Source of the DNA: Sphingomonas brevis
Lineage (GTDB): Bacteria; Pseudomonadota; Alphaproteobacteria; Sphingomonadales; Sphingomonadaceae
Length of the DNA: 64,000 nucleotides
Direction of reading: 5' to 3'
Assembly (NCBI RefSeq): GCF_023516505.1
Contig: NZ_JAMGBB010000001.1
Coordinates: 2,046,001-2,110,000 of the forward strand
The position numbers and the translations under genes are program-made. Below are positions 53,360-62,074 of this stretch, piece by piece; within the stretch, counting starts at the first letter, position 1; every line of letters starts with the position of its first letter. A model generated the notes under the pieces. It made no database searches. It was not told the DNA's origin and saw nothing but the letters and a program-made list of their open reading frames with translations.

Positions 53360-54924
53360 CCGAAGTGATCGAACGGCAGGTAGTTCGGGCGGTGCCATCT
53401 GCCGCTAATGGCGCCGCCGACATTTTGACCGACGAAGCATTGGGCTTCGTCGCCGAGCTTCACCGGCACTTCGATGCCCGGCGGCGGGGGCTGTTGGCGG
53501 CGCGGATCGAACGGCAGATGCGGTTCGACGCGGGCGAGCTGCCCGATTTCCCCGAGGAGACCCGCCACATTCGGGAAAGCGACTGGAGGGTGGGGCCAAT
53601 TCCGGCCGACCTTACCGATCGCCGGGTTGAGATCACCGGGCCGACCAATGCCAAGATGGTGATCAACGCGCTCAATTCGGGCGCGAAAATGTTCATGGCC
53701 GATTTCGAGGACGCAACGTCGCCCGTCTGGGACGAACTCATCCAGGGTCAGGTCAACCTCCGCAATCGCTGGCTGGGCAGGCTCGACTATACCGATCCCG
53801 ACAGCGGCAAACATTATGCGCTGGGCGCCGATCCCGCCGTCCTGCTCGTTCGCCCGCGCGGCTGGCATCTCACCGAACGCCACGTGACCGTCGATGGCGA
53901 GCCTGTCGCCGGCGCTCTCCTCGATTTCGGCCTCTACCTTTGGCACTGCGCTCGGGCATCGCTCGACGCCGGTTCGGGCCCCTATTTCTACCTGCCCAAA
54001 CTGGAGAGCCGGCACGAGGCCGCACTGTGGGACGATATCTTCGTCTATGCCGAACAGCGGCTGGGCCTGCCGCGCGGAACGATCAAGGTCACGGTCCTCA
54101 TTGAGACCTTGCCCGCCGCGTTCGAGATGGACGAGATCCTTCATGCGCTGCGTGCCAATATCGTCGGCCTCAACTGCGGCCGCTGGGACTATATCTTCTC
54201 CTATATCAAGCGCCTCGGCCGATCGCCCGACAGGCTGACGCCCGACCGTTCGGCGATGACGATGGATAAGGCATTCCTTGCTGCTTACTCGCTGCGCCTT
54301 GTCGCCACCTGCCATCGCCGCGGCGCCTACGCCATGGGCGGCATGTCGGCCTTTATTCCGGTCAAGGGCGACGATGCGGCGAATGCGGCCGCGCTGGCCA
54401 AGGTCCGCGCCGACAAGCTGCGCGAAGTGACCAACGGCCATGACGGCACCTGGGTCGCCCATCCGGCGCTGGTTCCGGTCGCGATGGAGGCGTTCGCCGC
54501 GATGCCCGGACCCAACCAGCTTTCAAGGATCCCCGACCGCATTCCCGGCCGCGATGAAATGCTCGAGCTTCACTCGGGCGTCCGCACCGAAGCTGGTGCC
54601 CGCGAGAATATCCGCGTCGCCGTCCAATATATCGCTGCCTGGATCGGCGGGCGTGGGGCGGTTCCGCTCTACAATCTGATGGAGGATGCCGCGACGGCGG
54701 AGATCTGCCGCGCCCAGCTATGGCAATGGCTGCGGTTCGAAGCGGCGTTCGACGATGGCAGGCGTTTCAGTCTCGACTTGTTCGACGAGTGGTTGGCCGA
54801 GGAGCTGGCGGCGCTTGGCGACCTCCCCAACCTCAAGCCCGCCGCCCGCCTGCTGCACGATCTCGTCACGACGCAAGAGTTCGAGGAGTTTCTGACGCTG
54901 CCGGCTTACAGGTTGCTGCAATAG
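53356..54924 (+). CDS. aceB: Malate synthase A
   Basis: This 522-residue enzyme condenses glyoxylate with acetyl-CoA. Conserved core segments: MFMADFEDATSPVWDEL, RPRGWHLTERHV, KVTVLIETLPAAFEMDEIL and LNCGRWDYIFSYIK. Length is that of the A isoform (not the ~720-residue G form). The start is GTG at 53356, overlapping the DUF4170 stop (GTGTGA), giving MTEVIERQV. A terminator-like hairpin follows 5 bases after its stop. Confidence 0.94.
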   Translation: MTEVIERQVVRAVPSAANGAADILTDEALGFVAELHRHFDARRRGLLAARIERQMRFDAGELPDFPEETRHIRESDWRVGPIPADLTDRRVEITGPTNAKMVINALNSGAKMFMADFEDATSPVWDELIQGQVNLRNRWLGRLDYTDPDSGKHYALGADPAVLLVRPRGWHLTERHVTVDGEPVAGALLDFGLYLWHCARASLDAGSGPYFYLPKLESRHEAALWDDIFVYAEQRLGLPRGTIKVTVLIETLPAAFEMDEILHALRANIVGLNCGRWDYIFSYIKRLGRSPDRLTPDRSAMTMDKAFLAAYSLRLVATCHRRGAYAMGGMSAFIPVKGDDAANAAALAKVRADKLREVTNGHDGTWVAHPALVPVAMEAFAAMPGPNQLSRIPDRIPGRDEMLELHSGVRTEAGARENIRVAVQYIAAWIGGRGAVPLYNLMEDAATAEICRAQLWQWLRFEAAFDDGRRFSLDLFDEWLAEELAALGDLPNLKPAARLLHDLVTTQEFEEFLTLPAYRLLQ

Positions 54925-54928
54925 AAAG

Positions 54929-54956
54929 GGGCGCCGGAACCGAAGTCCCGACGCCC
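54929..54956. terminator. Convergent terminator between aceB and rplT
   Basis: GGGCGCCGGAA (54929-54939) pairs with TCCCGACGCCC (54946-54956) allowing G-U pairs, loop CCGAAG. On the plus strand TTACTTATAT follows; on the minus strand CTTTC follows. It probably ends both convergent transcripts. Confidence 0.65.
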
Positions 54957-55001
54957 TTACTTATATCGTTCGGCTAATCCCCGCTTTCGCGAGGACAGGG
55001 T

Positions 55002-55367
55002 TTACGCTGCTTTGGGCAGTGCTGCCTTGGCCTGTGCGATGATCGCGCTGAACGCTTCGGCTTCATGCATCGCAATGTCGGCCAGGACCTTCCGGTCGAG
55101 GTCGATATTGGCGAGCTTCAGCGCGTGGATGAACTGGCCATAGGTGAGGCCCTCGGCGCGAACCGCCGCGTTGATGCGCTGGATCCACAGGGCGCGGAAG
55201 CTCCGCTTCTTCACCTTGCGGTCGCGATAGGCGTACTGCCCGGCCTTTTCGACGGCCTGGCGGGCGATGCGGATGGTGTTCTTGCGGCGGCCGTAATAGC
55301 CCTTCGCATTGTCCAAAATCCGCTTGTGCTTGCTGCGGGTGGTTACACCCCGTTTGACGCGTGCCAT
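55002..55367 (-). CDS. rplT: 50S ribosomal protein L20
   Basis: This 121-residue, strongly basic rRNA-binding protein is needed early in 50S assembly. It begins [18 protein letters not shown] and contains [19 protein letters not shown]. It follows rpmI by 14 bases. Infection-like features are absent; this is ordinary core genome. No infC lies upstream, unlike in many bacteria. Confidence 0.97.
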   Translation of the reverse strand: MARVKRGVTTRSKHKRILDNAKGYYGRRKNTIRIARQAVEKAGQYAYRDRKVKKRSFRALWIQRINAAVRAEGLTYGQFIHALKLANIDLDRKVLADIAMHEAEAFSAIIAQAKAALPKAA

Positions 55368-55381
55368 TGTTCAGTACCTCC

Positions 55382-55585
55382 TTACTTCAGGCCGTAGGGC
55401 GCCCAAGCCTTGACCCGGGCCGTATCGGCTTCGGACAGGACTTCGGTGCCGCGGTTCTGGCGGATGTACTTGGCGTTATGGCTGATCAGCCGGTGGCGCT
55501 TGCCGGCTACGCCGTGCTTCAGCTTGCCGGTGGCCGTGAGCTTGAAGCGTTTCTTGACGCCGCTCTTGGTCTTGAGCTTGGGCAT
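55382..55585 (-). CDS. rpmI: 50S ribosomal protein L35
   Basis: This 67-residue basic protein begins MPKLKTKSGVKKRFKLTATG and contains the family's KHRLISHNAKYIRQNRGTEV. It is the first gene of the rpmI-rplT pair. AAGGAG lies a few bases before ATG at 55585. Its leader contains a perfect 14-base palindrome. Confidence 0.97.
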   Translation of the reverse strand: MPKLKTKSGVKKRFKLTATGKLKHGVAGKRHRLISHNAKYIRQNRGTEVLSEADTARVKAWAPYGLK

Positions 55586-55600
55586 TTTCGTCTCCTTGTT

Positions 55601-55614
55601 GCGTCCATGGACGC
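55601..55614. promoter_or_regulatory. Perfect palindrome in rpmI leader
   Basis: GCGTCCATGGACGC is a perfect 14-base palindrome 15 bases upstream of the rpmI start and next to its ribosome-binding site. As RNA it could form only a tight stem or dimerise; as DNA it could be an operator. L20 autoregulation acts through leader RNA in other bacteria, but no such structure is proven here. Confidence 0.35.
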
Positions 55615-55729
55615 GACGTTATCGAACTGCCACGGCAGCCCTAACTGGCCGGGCCGTTCGTTCTTCCAATGATCTGGAAAGACGGGCGCCTATAAGAGTA
55701 GTGGGCGGTGAAGGCAAGGAGTGAGTCGA

Positions 55730-56155
55730 ATGAACGATATGGAGCTCCAGGAACCCGATGTCGGCCTGACGCCGCACCTCGCGATCGGCGGGGGCCGGGC
55801 CGCCGAGGCGATCGATTTCTACAAGGCGGCGTTCGGCGCCGAGGAGCTGATGCGCCACCCGGCCGACGACGGCCGGCTGATGCATGCTCATTTGAAGGTC
55901 AACGGCGCCTCGCTGATGCTCCACGACCATTTCGCCGAACATCACGGCGGCGCCGATCTCGGCCCGCCGGTCGGGGTGCTGCTTCACCTCCAGGTCGACG
56001 ATGCCGACGGCTGGTGGAACCGCGCGCTGCGCGCCGGCGGCACGGTCGTCCTCGAAATGGCCGACCAGTTCTGGGGAGATCGTTACGGCCAGCTAAAGGA
56101 CCCGTTCGGTCACATCTGGTCGATTGGCGCGCCTAGCGCTCCGGCCAGCGAGTAG
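55730..56155 (+). CDS. VOC/PhnB-like glyoxalase-fold protein
   Basis: This 141-residue VOC-superfamily protein has LTPHLAIGGGRAAEAIDFYKAAF at the N-terminus (abbreviated AIDFYKAAFGAEEL), RLMHAHLKVNGASLMLHD and the C-terminal QLKDPFGHIWSI. PhnB-like members have no fixed reaction. ATG at 55730 follows AAGGAG at 8 bases; a GTG at 55721 is less likely. It lies 9 bases before the metallo-hydrolase gene, suggesting co-transcription. Confidence 0.87.
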   Translation: MNDMELQEPDVGLTPHLAIGGGRAAEAIDFYKAAFGAEELMRHPADDGRLMHAHLKVNGASLMLHDHFAEHHGGADLGPPVGVLLHLQVDDADGWWNRALRAGGTVVLEMADQFWGDRYGQLKDPFGHIWSIGAPSAPASE

Positions 56156-56164
56156 GGTCGCGTA

Positions 56165-57058
56165 ATGGGGGTCGAACCGCAAATCCGGGCCTTCTTCGAT
56201 GAGCCGACCAACACGGTCACCTATCTCGTCTGGGACGCGACTTCGAAGCGGGGAGTGGCGATCGATCCGGTGCTGGATTTCGATCCGGCCGGAGGCACGG
56301 TTGACGATGATTCGGTGGGCGAACTGCTCAAGGCCGCTGAGGATCTGGGCGTCACCATCGAATGGGTGCTCGAAACCCATATCCATGCCGATCATCTGTC
56401 GGGCGCGCCGCTGATCAAGGCGCGGACCGGTGCGAAGATCGCGATCGGGGAACATGTTCGCGACGTTCAGAACATCTTCCGGCCGATCTTTGGCGCGGAG
56501 GATGTCAAGGCGGGCGGCGGCGACTTCGACCGGCTGTTCGCGGACGGCGACCTGCTCGAGGTCGGCGGCCTTTGTGTCGAAGTGATCCATACGCCGGGCC
56601 ACACGCCTGCCTGCGTGAGCTACAGGATTGGCGATGCGGTGTTCGTCGGCGACACATTGTTCATGCCCGACTTTGGCACTGCCCGGACCGATTTTCCCGG
56701 CGGCTGTGCGCGCCAGCTCTATCGCTCGATCCGCAGGCTGTTGGCGCTCCCGCCCGAAACCCGGCTGTTCATGTGCCACGACTACAAGGCGCCGGGCCGT
56801 GACCGGTTCGCCTGGGAAACCACCGTCGCCGAGGAGCGCCGCACCAACAAGCACGTCCATGACGGCGTCAGCGAGGACGAGTTTGTCGCCATGCGGCAGG
56901 AGCGCGACAAAGGCCTGCAGACGCCGCGGCTGCTGATCCCTTCGATCCAGGTCAACATGCGCGCTGGCCGCTTTCCGCCGGCCGAGGCCAGCGGGGTTCG
57001 CTACTTGAGGATCCCCGTGAAACTCCGCGATGGAGTCGCCGCGTCCGACATCGATTAG
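56165..57058 (+). CDS. Metallo-beta-lactamase-fold hydrolase, ETHE1/BLH type (probable persulfide dioxygenase)
   Basis: This 297-residue MBL-fold protein has the metal motif ETHIHADHLSGAPL (HxHxDH), a later HTPGHTPACVSYRIG, GDTLFMPDFGTARTDFPGG, and a C-terminal CHDYKAPG histidine. The order fits ETHE1-like or BLH proteins that oxidise glutathione persulfide to sulfite in sulfide detoxification. No rhodanese domain or sulfide:quinone oxidoreductase is nearby, so the substrate is inferred from family only. A hairpin with GAACCC/GGGTTC lies after the stop (57109-57128). Confidence 0.82.
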   Translation: MGVEPQIRAFFDEPTNTVTYLVWDATSKRGVAIDPVLDFDPAGGTVDDDSVGELLKAAEDLGVTIEWVLETHIHADHLSGAPLIKARTGAKIAIGEHVRDVQNIFRPIFGAEDVKAGGGDFDRLFADGDLLEVGGLCVEVIHTPGHTPACVSYRIGDAVFVGDTLFMPDFGTARTDFPGGCARQLYRSIRRLLALPPETRLFMCHDYKAPGRDRFAWETTVAEERRTNKHVHDGVSEDEFVAMRQERDKGLQTPRLLIPSIQVNMRAGRFPPAEASGVRYLRIPVKLRDGVAASDID

Positions 57059-57179
57059 CTGTGACCTCGACGGCACGCTTGCTGCATTTTGGCCACCTTC
57101 GCGCAATGGAACCCTAACAATCGGGTTCTTATGTATGTAGCGTGCGTTAACCGCGAGCTATGGCGGAAAATGGGGGTGA

Positions 57180-58817
57180 ATGCGGATCGATTGTGCCTGG
57201 GAGGCCCCTGAAGCCGTAACCGCCGACGTCGCGATCGTCGGATCAGGCGCGGCTGGCCAGTCCGCGGCCCGGCGCCTGCTGGCGCGCGGCTGCAGTGTCG
57301 TGCTGATCGAAAGCGGCGGGCTCGACCATCACGATACCACCGCCGACTTCAACCGCGGCGAAATCGTCGGCCATGAATATCATCCGCTCGAACATAGCCG
57401 GTTGCGCTTTTTCGGCGGGACCACGGCGATCTGGGGCGGCCGAGTTGCCGAATATGACGCGATCGATTTCGAGCGGCGCGACTGGGTGCCGCACAGCGGC
57501 TGGCCGTTTGGTCCTGCCGAGATCCACGATTATCTTGCCGAGGCGCGCGCACTCCTGGGGGTCGATGGGGTCGATACCGGGCGCCTTCCCCGACCGCCGC
57601 TGCTGCAGCGCCTGTCGAGCGAGGAATTGGCGGTCCGTTGGTGGTGCTTCGACCCTGCTTTCGACCGCTTCACCATCGATCGGGCGGAAGACCTTCAGGA
57701 CGACCCGCGCTGCACCCTCCTGCTCCACGCGACGGTCCGCGAGATCGTGCTTGAGGCGGATGCCGGATCGGTTGAACGGCTGGATATTCGCACGCCGAGC
57801 GGACGGTCGATCGACATCAGAGCCCGCCACTATTTGCTGGCAGCCGGCGGCATTGAAAATCCCCGCATCCTGCTGGCCTCCAATTCCATCGCCCCGGCCG
57901 GGGTCGGCAACAGCTACGACCTCGTCGGCCGCTATTTCATGGAACATCCGCATGCCCGGGGCGGCCGGATCGTCGGCACCGCCGACTGGCGCTGGCTCGC
58001 CTCGTTCGCCAAGCGGAAGGTCAACGGGGTCGAGGTGTCGCCAGCGCTGACCCCGGCCGAAGCATTGCAGCGGCGCGAAGGCCTGCTCAACACCGCCCTG
58101 ACCATTGCGGTGCGGCAGCCGGAAGGCGGATCGCATCCCATTGCCAAGCGCGCCTATCTGCACGTCAAACATCGCACTGCGCCGACCCGGCAGGGCCGCT
58201 CACTGTGGAAAATGACCAAGCATCTTGTGCGGGGCTACACCGGCCTCACGGGGCCATTTCATCCCTGGCTCATGAAGCGGATCAACCGTCTCGACCTGGC
58301 CCTGGTCGTCCGCGCGGAGCAAGCGCCAAATCCCGACAGCCGCGTCAGGCTGAGCGATCAGAAGGACGCGGTTGGAATGCCTCGCGTCGCCCTTGATTGG
58401 CGACTGTCTTCGCTCGATGTCGACAGCGTGGTCGGCCTGGTCGATGCAGTCGGCCGGGAATCCAGGCGGCTGGACCTGGGCGTGGTCGAACCTGCCGCGT
58501 GGCTGAAGGATGGAGAAAAGCGCTGGACGAGCGATGAGCTGGTGAGCGCCCATCCGATCGGCGGCTTCCACCACATGGGAACCACGCGCATGGCGACCGA
58601 TCCCCGCCGCGGCGTGACGGACGGGTGGGGACGGGTTCATGGCCTGCCCAACTTGCACATTGCCGGCAGCTCGCTGTTCCCCACCGCCGGCTGGGCCAAC
58701 CCGACCCTAATGATCCTCGCACTGGCGCTTCGTACGGCCGACCGCATTGCCGAGGAGCTTCAGTCCGCGGCTGTTCCGAAGCTCAGCCGTACGGGTTCTG
58801 ACGGTACCACTGGGTGA
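57180..58817 (+). CDS. GMC-family FAD-dependent oxidoreductase
   Basis: This 545-residue flavoprotein has the N-terminal FAD motif VAIVGSGAAGQSAARRLLARG, RFFGGTTAIWGGRV (GMC-type glycine run), LLAAGGIENPRILLAS, and the C-terminal SLFPTAGWANPTLMILALAL. The active-site His is probably in HPIGGFHHMGTTRMA. Members oxidise alcohols or sugars. Nothing near it names a substrate. ATG at 57180 follows GGGGGTGA. Its last 35 bases overlap the convergent oxygenase gene. Confidence 0.88.
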   Translation: MRIDCAWEAPEAVTADVAIVGSGAAGQSAARRLLARGCSVVLIESGGLDHHDTTADFNRGEIVGHEYHPLEHSRLRFFGGTTAIWGGRVAEYDAIDFERRDWVPHSGWPFGPAEIHDYLAEARALLGVDGVDTGRLPRPPLLQRLSSEELAVRWWCFDPAFDRFTIDRAEDLQDDPRCTLLLHATVREIVLEADAGSVERLDIRTPSGRSIDIRARHYLLAAGGIENPRILLASNSIAPAGVGNSYDLVGRYFMEHPHARGGRIVGTADWRWLASFAKRKVNGVEVSPALTPAEALQRREGLLNTALTIAVRQPEGGSHPIAKRAYLHVKHRTAPTRQGRSLWKMTKHLVRGYTGLTGPFHPWLMKRINRLDLALVVRAEQAPNPDSRVRLSDQKDAVGMPRVALDWRLSSLDVDSVVGLVDAVGRESRRLDLGVVEPAAWLKDGEKRWTSDELVSAHPIGGFHHMGTTRMATDPRRGVTDGWGRVHGLPNLHIAGSSLFPTAGWANPTLMILALALRTADRIAEELQSAAVPKLSRTGSDGTTG

Positions 58818-59421
58818 GCACATATTTGGTGCCGCGGCGCACCTTCATGCCCTGATGCAAGGTCGCCATGTTGGGCGATCCATCAGCAAGCAGGTTGCTC
58901 CACATGATGAGTTTGCCCGCTTCCGGCTGGATGGTCTTGCCGATCGCCTTGAACCGCGTCGCGCCACCTTCTCCGGGTTCGTTGAGATAGATCATCGCGG
59001 TCCAATTGCGCTGGCCAGCCTCGGCGCAGTGCAGGAAATAGTCGGCGCCATCCGGGTTGAACGTATCGGTATGCGGTTTGAATTCCTGGCCCACCGAATA
59101 GCGTTGCCCCTGCAATGGTTCGGCGTGCGACACCGCGATTCCGGTTAGGCCTGACAGGCGCTGCCGGATATTGGCCACCAATTGCTGGCCAGGATCCAGG
59201 TCGCAGGTTTCGCTGGTCCTGAACCGGGCGATGCCCTGGTCATCGGCCAGTGTCGAAGGCCGGCGATTGGCATCTATCAATGCACGCAAGGCGGCACATT
59301 CCGGCCCATCGAGGAAATCGCGCAGAACGAACAGGTCAAGTTTGGGGCTTGGCACCCGTTGGATGCCTGGATGAAGCCTCAGTCGTTCTGCTGTCGTATC
59401 AGAACCCACGTCGCGCTTCAT
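58783..59421 (-). CDS. 2-oxoglutarate/Fe(II)-dependent prolyl-4-hydroxylase-like oxygenase
   Basis: This 212-residue double-stranded beta-helix oxygenase has the iron triad H117-x-D119 (KPHTDTFNPDG) and H189 (ATLHQGMKV), with K199 placed for 2-oxoglutarate. Homologues resemble animal prolyl 4-hydroxylase alpha subunits and may hydroxylate proline in proteins or free substrates. It overlaps both neighbours: 35 bases with the convergent GMC gene and 23 bases with the upstream class A gene, so it is translated from the latter's transcript. Confidence 0.9.
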   Translation of the reverse strand: MKRDVGSDTTAERLRLHPGIQRVPSPKLDLFVLRDFLDGPECAALRALIDANRRPSTLADDQGIARFRTSETCDLDPGQQLVANIRQRLSGLTGIAVSHAEPLQGQRYSVGQEFKPHTDTFNPDGADYFLHCAEAGQRNWTAMIYLNEPGEGGATRFKAIGKTIQPEAGKLIMWSNLLADGSPNMATLHQGMKVRRGTKYVLTQWYRQNPYG

Positions 59422-60487
59422 GATCGGCGATCACTGCCCGGGTCACCGCCTGCATCAAATCCTGCGAGGCGCCGTCGGTCTTGTTGGGTACCGTCATGAT
59501 CGACATTGCATAATTGGCGCCGTCGGGTGCGGTCAGGATGCCGATGTCGTTGATCCCGCCAACCCGGCCCTGGAAATTCTGACCGGTACCGGTCTTGTGG
59601 CTCCATTTCCAGCCGGGCTTGAGCGCGGCGCGTACCCGCAGCGCGCCGGTCTTGGTCGAACCCATCGTCGCTAGTAGCCGCTGTGTGGACGCCGCCGACA
59701 GAAGCTCGCCCTTCTTCAGGCGAGCGAGCGCCAGAGCGACCGAATGGGGCGCCGCGCCATCATAAGGGTCGGCGATATAGCGTTCGAACGATGCCTTGCG
59801 CACCGATGCCGGCAAGGCGCCGCGGGCTTTGTAGAAGGCGTCGCCGATCGAGTAGCTCTGGCTCCAGATCAGGCCGGCAATCTTCGACTGGAGCGCGCGC
59901 TCGCCTTCGTAGAAGCGGATCGACCCGAGGTTTTTGGCCGCGATCATGTCACGCACTGCCTGTGGCCCGCCGATTGAGCGCATCAGCTTGTCGTTGGCGG
60001 TATTGTCGCTTTCCGTGATGGCAGTGAACAGCAATGCCCCAAGCGTCGTCGTATGGCCGCCGTTGCCCAATATCTTCGAGCTGATCGGCTGGTGAAACAG
60101 CGTCAAATCGTCGCGCCCGAGCGTAACCCGATCATTGAGGCTGATCCGTCCCCGATCGACCGCATCCATCGCCGTGATCGCGACCCACAGCTTGGAGCAG
60201 CTCTGCTGCGGGAACAAAGTGGTTGCGTTGTAATCAGCCTGCCAGCCATCCGACAGCGAGACGACGGAGATACCGGCAGTACCATTGAATCCGCGGCCAA
60301 GGCCGTTGAGGCGGCCTTGCAGATTGGCCGAAGCAAATCTCGGCGGCAGGCCAGGCGAAGGCTGGGCCTGGACGGCGCCCTGCGGAAGCGGCGCCAACGG
60401 ATCGCGCCCGGCCGGTTGGCCAACGGCCAGGCTAGCCGCCGTCGTTAGTCCAAAACCCAACAGCAACCTGTGCGTAATTGACGTCAT
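59399..60487 (-). CDS. Class A beta-lactamase-fold serine hydrolase
   Basis: This 362-residue exported protein has a signal peptide (~1-23). The penicillin-recognising motifs are S96-C-S-K99, S160-D-N162 and K298-T-G300. The Omega-loop ExxLN of true class A beta-lactamases is not evident: the aligned stretch before DPYDGAAP reads RKASFERYIA. There is an insert of about 35 residues before it. It may be a DD-peptidase-like or weak beta-lactamase. ATG at 60487 was preferred to the longer frame. It precedes the 2OG oxygenase gene with a 23-base overlap. Confidence 0.85.
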   Translation of the reverse strand: MTSITHRLLLGFGLTTAASLAVGQPAGRDPLAPLPQGAVQAQPSPGLPPRFASANLQGRLNGLGRGFNGTAGISVVSLSDGWQADYNATTLFPQQSCSKLWVAITAMDAVDRGRISLNDRVTLGRDDLTLFHQPISSKILGNGGHTTTLGALLFTAITESDNTANDKLMRSIGGPQAVRDMIAAKNLGSIRFYEGERALQSKIAGLIWSQSYSIGDAFYKARGALPASVRKASFERYIADPYDGAAPHSVALALARLKKGELLSAASTQRLLATMGSTKTGALRVRAALKPGWKWSHKTGTGQNFQGRVGGINDIGILTAPDGANYAMSIMTVPNKTDGASQDLMQAVTRAVIADHEARRGF

Positions 60488-60596
60488 GGCGTCGCCGGCC
60501 CCCAAAGTCTTGCAATTTTCCAGCAGTTTAGGTCAGCGCTGCTGAACCGAAGCTTGCATTGGCAGACTCGCAAATCGGGACCGATATGCCAAGCTA

Positions 60597-61418
60597 TTAT
60601 CGGGCCTGAGTTGCCGGAATTGGGTCCGCCGTATCGCCGAGCAGTGCCGCGGATTCGATTTCGTCGAGTGCGCGGTGGGCGGCGATATAGCGCCGCGCGC
60701 GGACGATCCACTGTTCGGCATTGGCCGCGCCAGGCATTCGCATCGTTTCGGCCAATGCCTGGTCGACCTCGCCGGATTCGAGTCGCGCCCGCGCCCGGTC
60801 GAACCGCGCCTGAGGCTGCGGCGAGGGCGTGTCTGCCCGATGAATCGAAACTACCGTTCCCAGTTCGCGCCTGAAACCGGCCCACCAGCCCTCTTCAGGC
60901 CCGCCGCCACGAAGCGTCGGGCCCAGTGCCTCATAATCCGCAACCAGGCTGTCGAGGCGGACAGGATCGCGCGATGCGGTGACGATGGTTGCCACCGCGC
61001 CCTGATGCCCGCGGCCGAAACGCTGGACCAGCAGCGGCTCGAGATAACCGAGCGCGACCCCGCGATCGATCGCCCGGCGGGCGGCGAAGGCGACCAGCAT
61101 GGCGTCGGCGCGGCCGGCTGATCCGGCGGCGGCCTGCGCCTGGCTCTCGATCGCGCCAAGCCGCGCTTCCAGCACTGCGATGCGTGACGCGTCGGCGGCA
61201 GCCAGGCTTGCGGTTGCCGGCTGCGGGACCGGGGCCGGCGGCAGGCTTTGGCGAACGGCCGCAATCGGCTGACCTTGCGTGATTCCGAAAAAGCGTGCGC
61301 CCGCTTCCCATCGCGACAGGCCCCATGTCGCCACCGCCGCCCCAACCAGCAACAGCAACAGCACCCAGGCAAGCCGGGCAGACCATGATAGACCTTGTCG
61401 GGACGGGTTCGCGGTCAT
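60597..61418 (-). CDS. Mitofilin/HemX-like membrane protein of the hem cluster
   Basis: This 273-residue protein has a short cytoplasmic N-terminus, one membrane helix (~LAWVLLLLLVGAAVATWGL, residues ~17-36), and an alanine-rich helical periplasmic part with a coiled-coil-like stretch (VLEARLGAIESQAQAAAG). This layout is that of the alphaproteobacterial COG4223/mitofilin-like proteins encoded after hemD. They are relatives of Mic60, which organises mitochondrial cristae; a bacterial membrane-shaping or heme-related role is proposed. ATG at 61418 overlaps the hemD stop. Confidence 0.78.
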   Translation of the reverse strand: MTANPSRQGLSWSARLAWVLLLLLVGAAVATWGLSRWEAGARFFGITQGQPIAAVRQSLPPAPVPQPATASLAAADASRIAVLEARLGAIESQAQAAAGSAGRADAMLVAFAARRAIDRGVALGYLEPLLVQRFGRGHQGAVATIVTASRDPVRLDSLVADYEALGPTLRGGGPEEGWWAGFRRELGTVVSIHRADTPSPQPQARFDRARARLESGEVDQALAETMRMPGAANAEQWIVRARRYIAAHRALDEIESAALLGDTADPIPATQAR

Positions 61419-62074
61419 GTTGGCCGTGATGTGTGACACAGCATCGCGGCAAGGGCCAGCAGGCTTGAATCGTTGGGGCGCTCCGCAACCTCGATCCGCT
61501 CCCATCCGGCGCCCACGGCCTCGGCCGCGGAGTCGCTGATCGCTGCGATCGCGGTTGCGTCGCGGCGGTCGGCCAGCTCGGCCAGCCGGAGCCCGGCGCG
61601 GGCGCTATGCACGGCAACAACCAACCCTTCGATCGCGGGCAAAGCCGGCTCCTGGATCGCGGCCGACCGGTAAACGATGCATCGGTCCATCCGTTGTCGG
61701 GCATTGTCGCGATAATCTTCTCCGGCGAGGTGAAGCAGCCGAAGCTCCTTTGGAAGCGTCGCCAACAGCTGCTCGACCGTGCTGCCGCCGGTTGACGCGA
61801 TCTCGAAGCCGGCGTCGCGAGCAGCTTGCCCTGTTGCACGTCCAACGACATGAACCGGGAGCGTCCTGAGTTTGTCCAGTTCGGAACCGCCATGCCGGAT
61901 CGCGTTGGCACTGGTTAGCAGCAGCGCGTCGTATCGCGCAGGATCAGGTGCCTGCCAGGCAAGCGCCTCGACCTGGAACAACGGGCAGGCAATGACCTCC
62001 AGTCCCATCCGCCGCGCCCGCTCCGCGCTAGCCGAAAGGCCGGGCTCGGGCCTCAACAGCAGAACTTGTCTCAT
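61415..62074 (-). CDS. hemD: Uroporphyrinogen-III synthase
   Basis: This 219-residue enzyme closes hydroxymethylbilane with D-ring inversion. The sequence is poorly conserved in the family, but it shows the typical opening VLLLRPEPGLSASAERARRMG, DALLLTSANAIRHGG and VHVVGRATGQAARDAG. Position between hemC and the mitofilin-like gene supports it. It overlaps both by four bases. Confidence 0.88.
   Translation of the reverse strand: MRQVLLLRPEPGLSASAERARRMGLEVIACPLFQVEALAWQAPDPARYDALLLTSANAIRHGGSELDKLRTLPVHVVGRATGQAARDAGFEIASTGGSTVEQLLATLPKELRLLHLAGEDYRDNARQRMDRCIVYRSAAIQEPALPAIEGLVVAVHSARAGLRLAELADRRDATAIAAISDSAAEAVGAGWERIEVAERPNDSSLLALAAMLCHTSRPT

Noticed and set aside
57109-57130. GAACCC/GGGTTC hairpin followed by TT after the metallo-hydrolase gene
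   Set aside because: Only six base pairs and a two-base U-run; too weak to call a terminator on its own.
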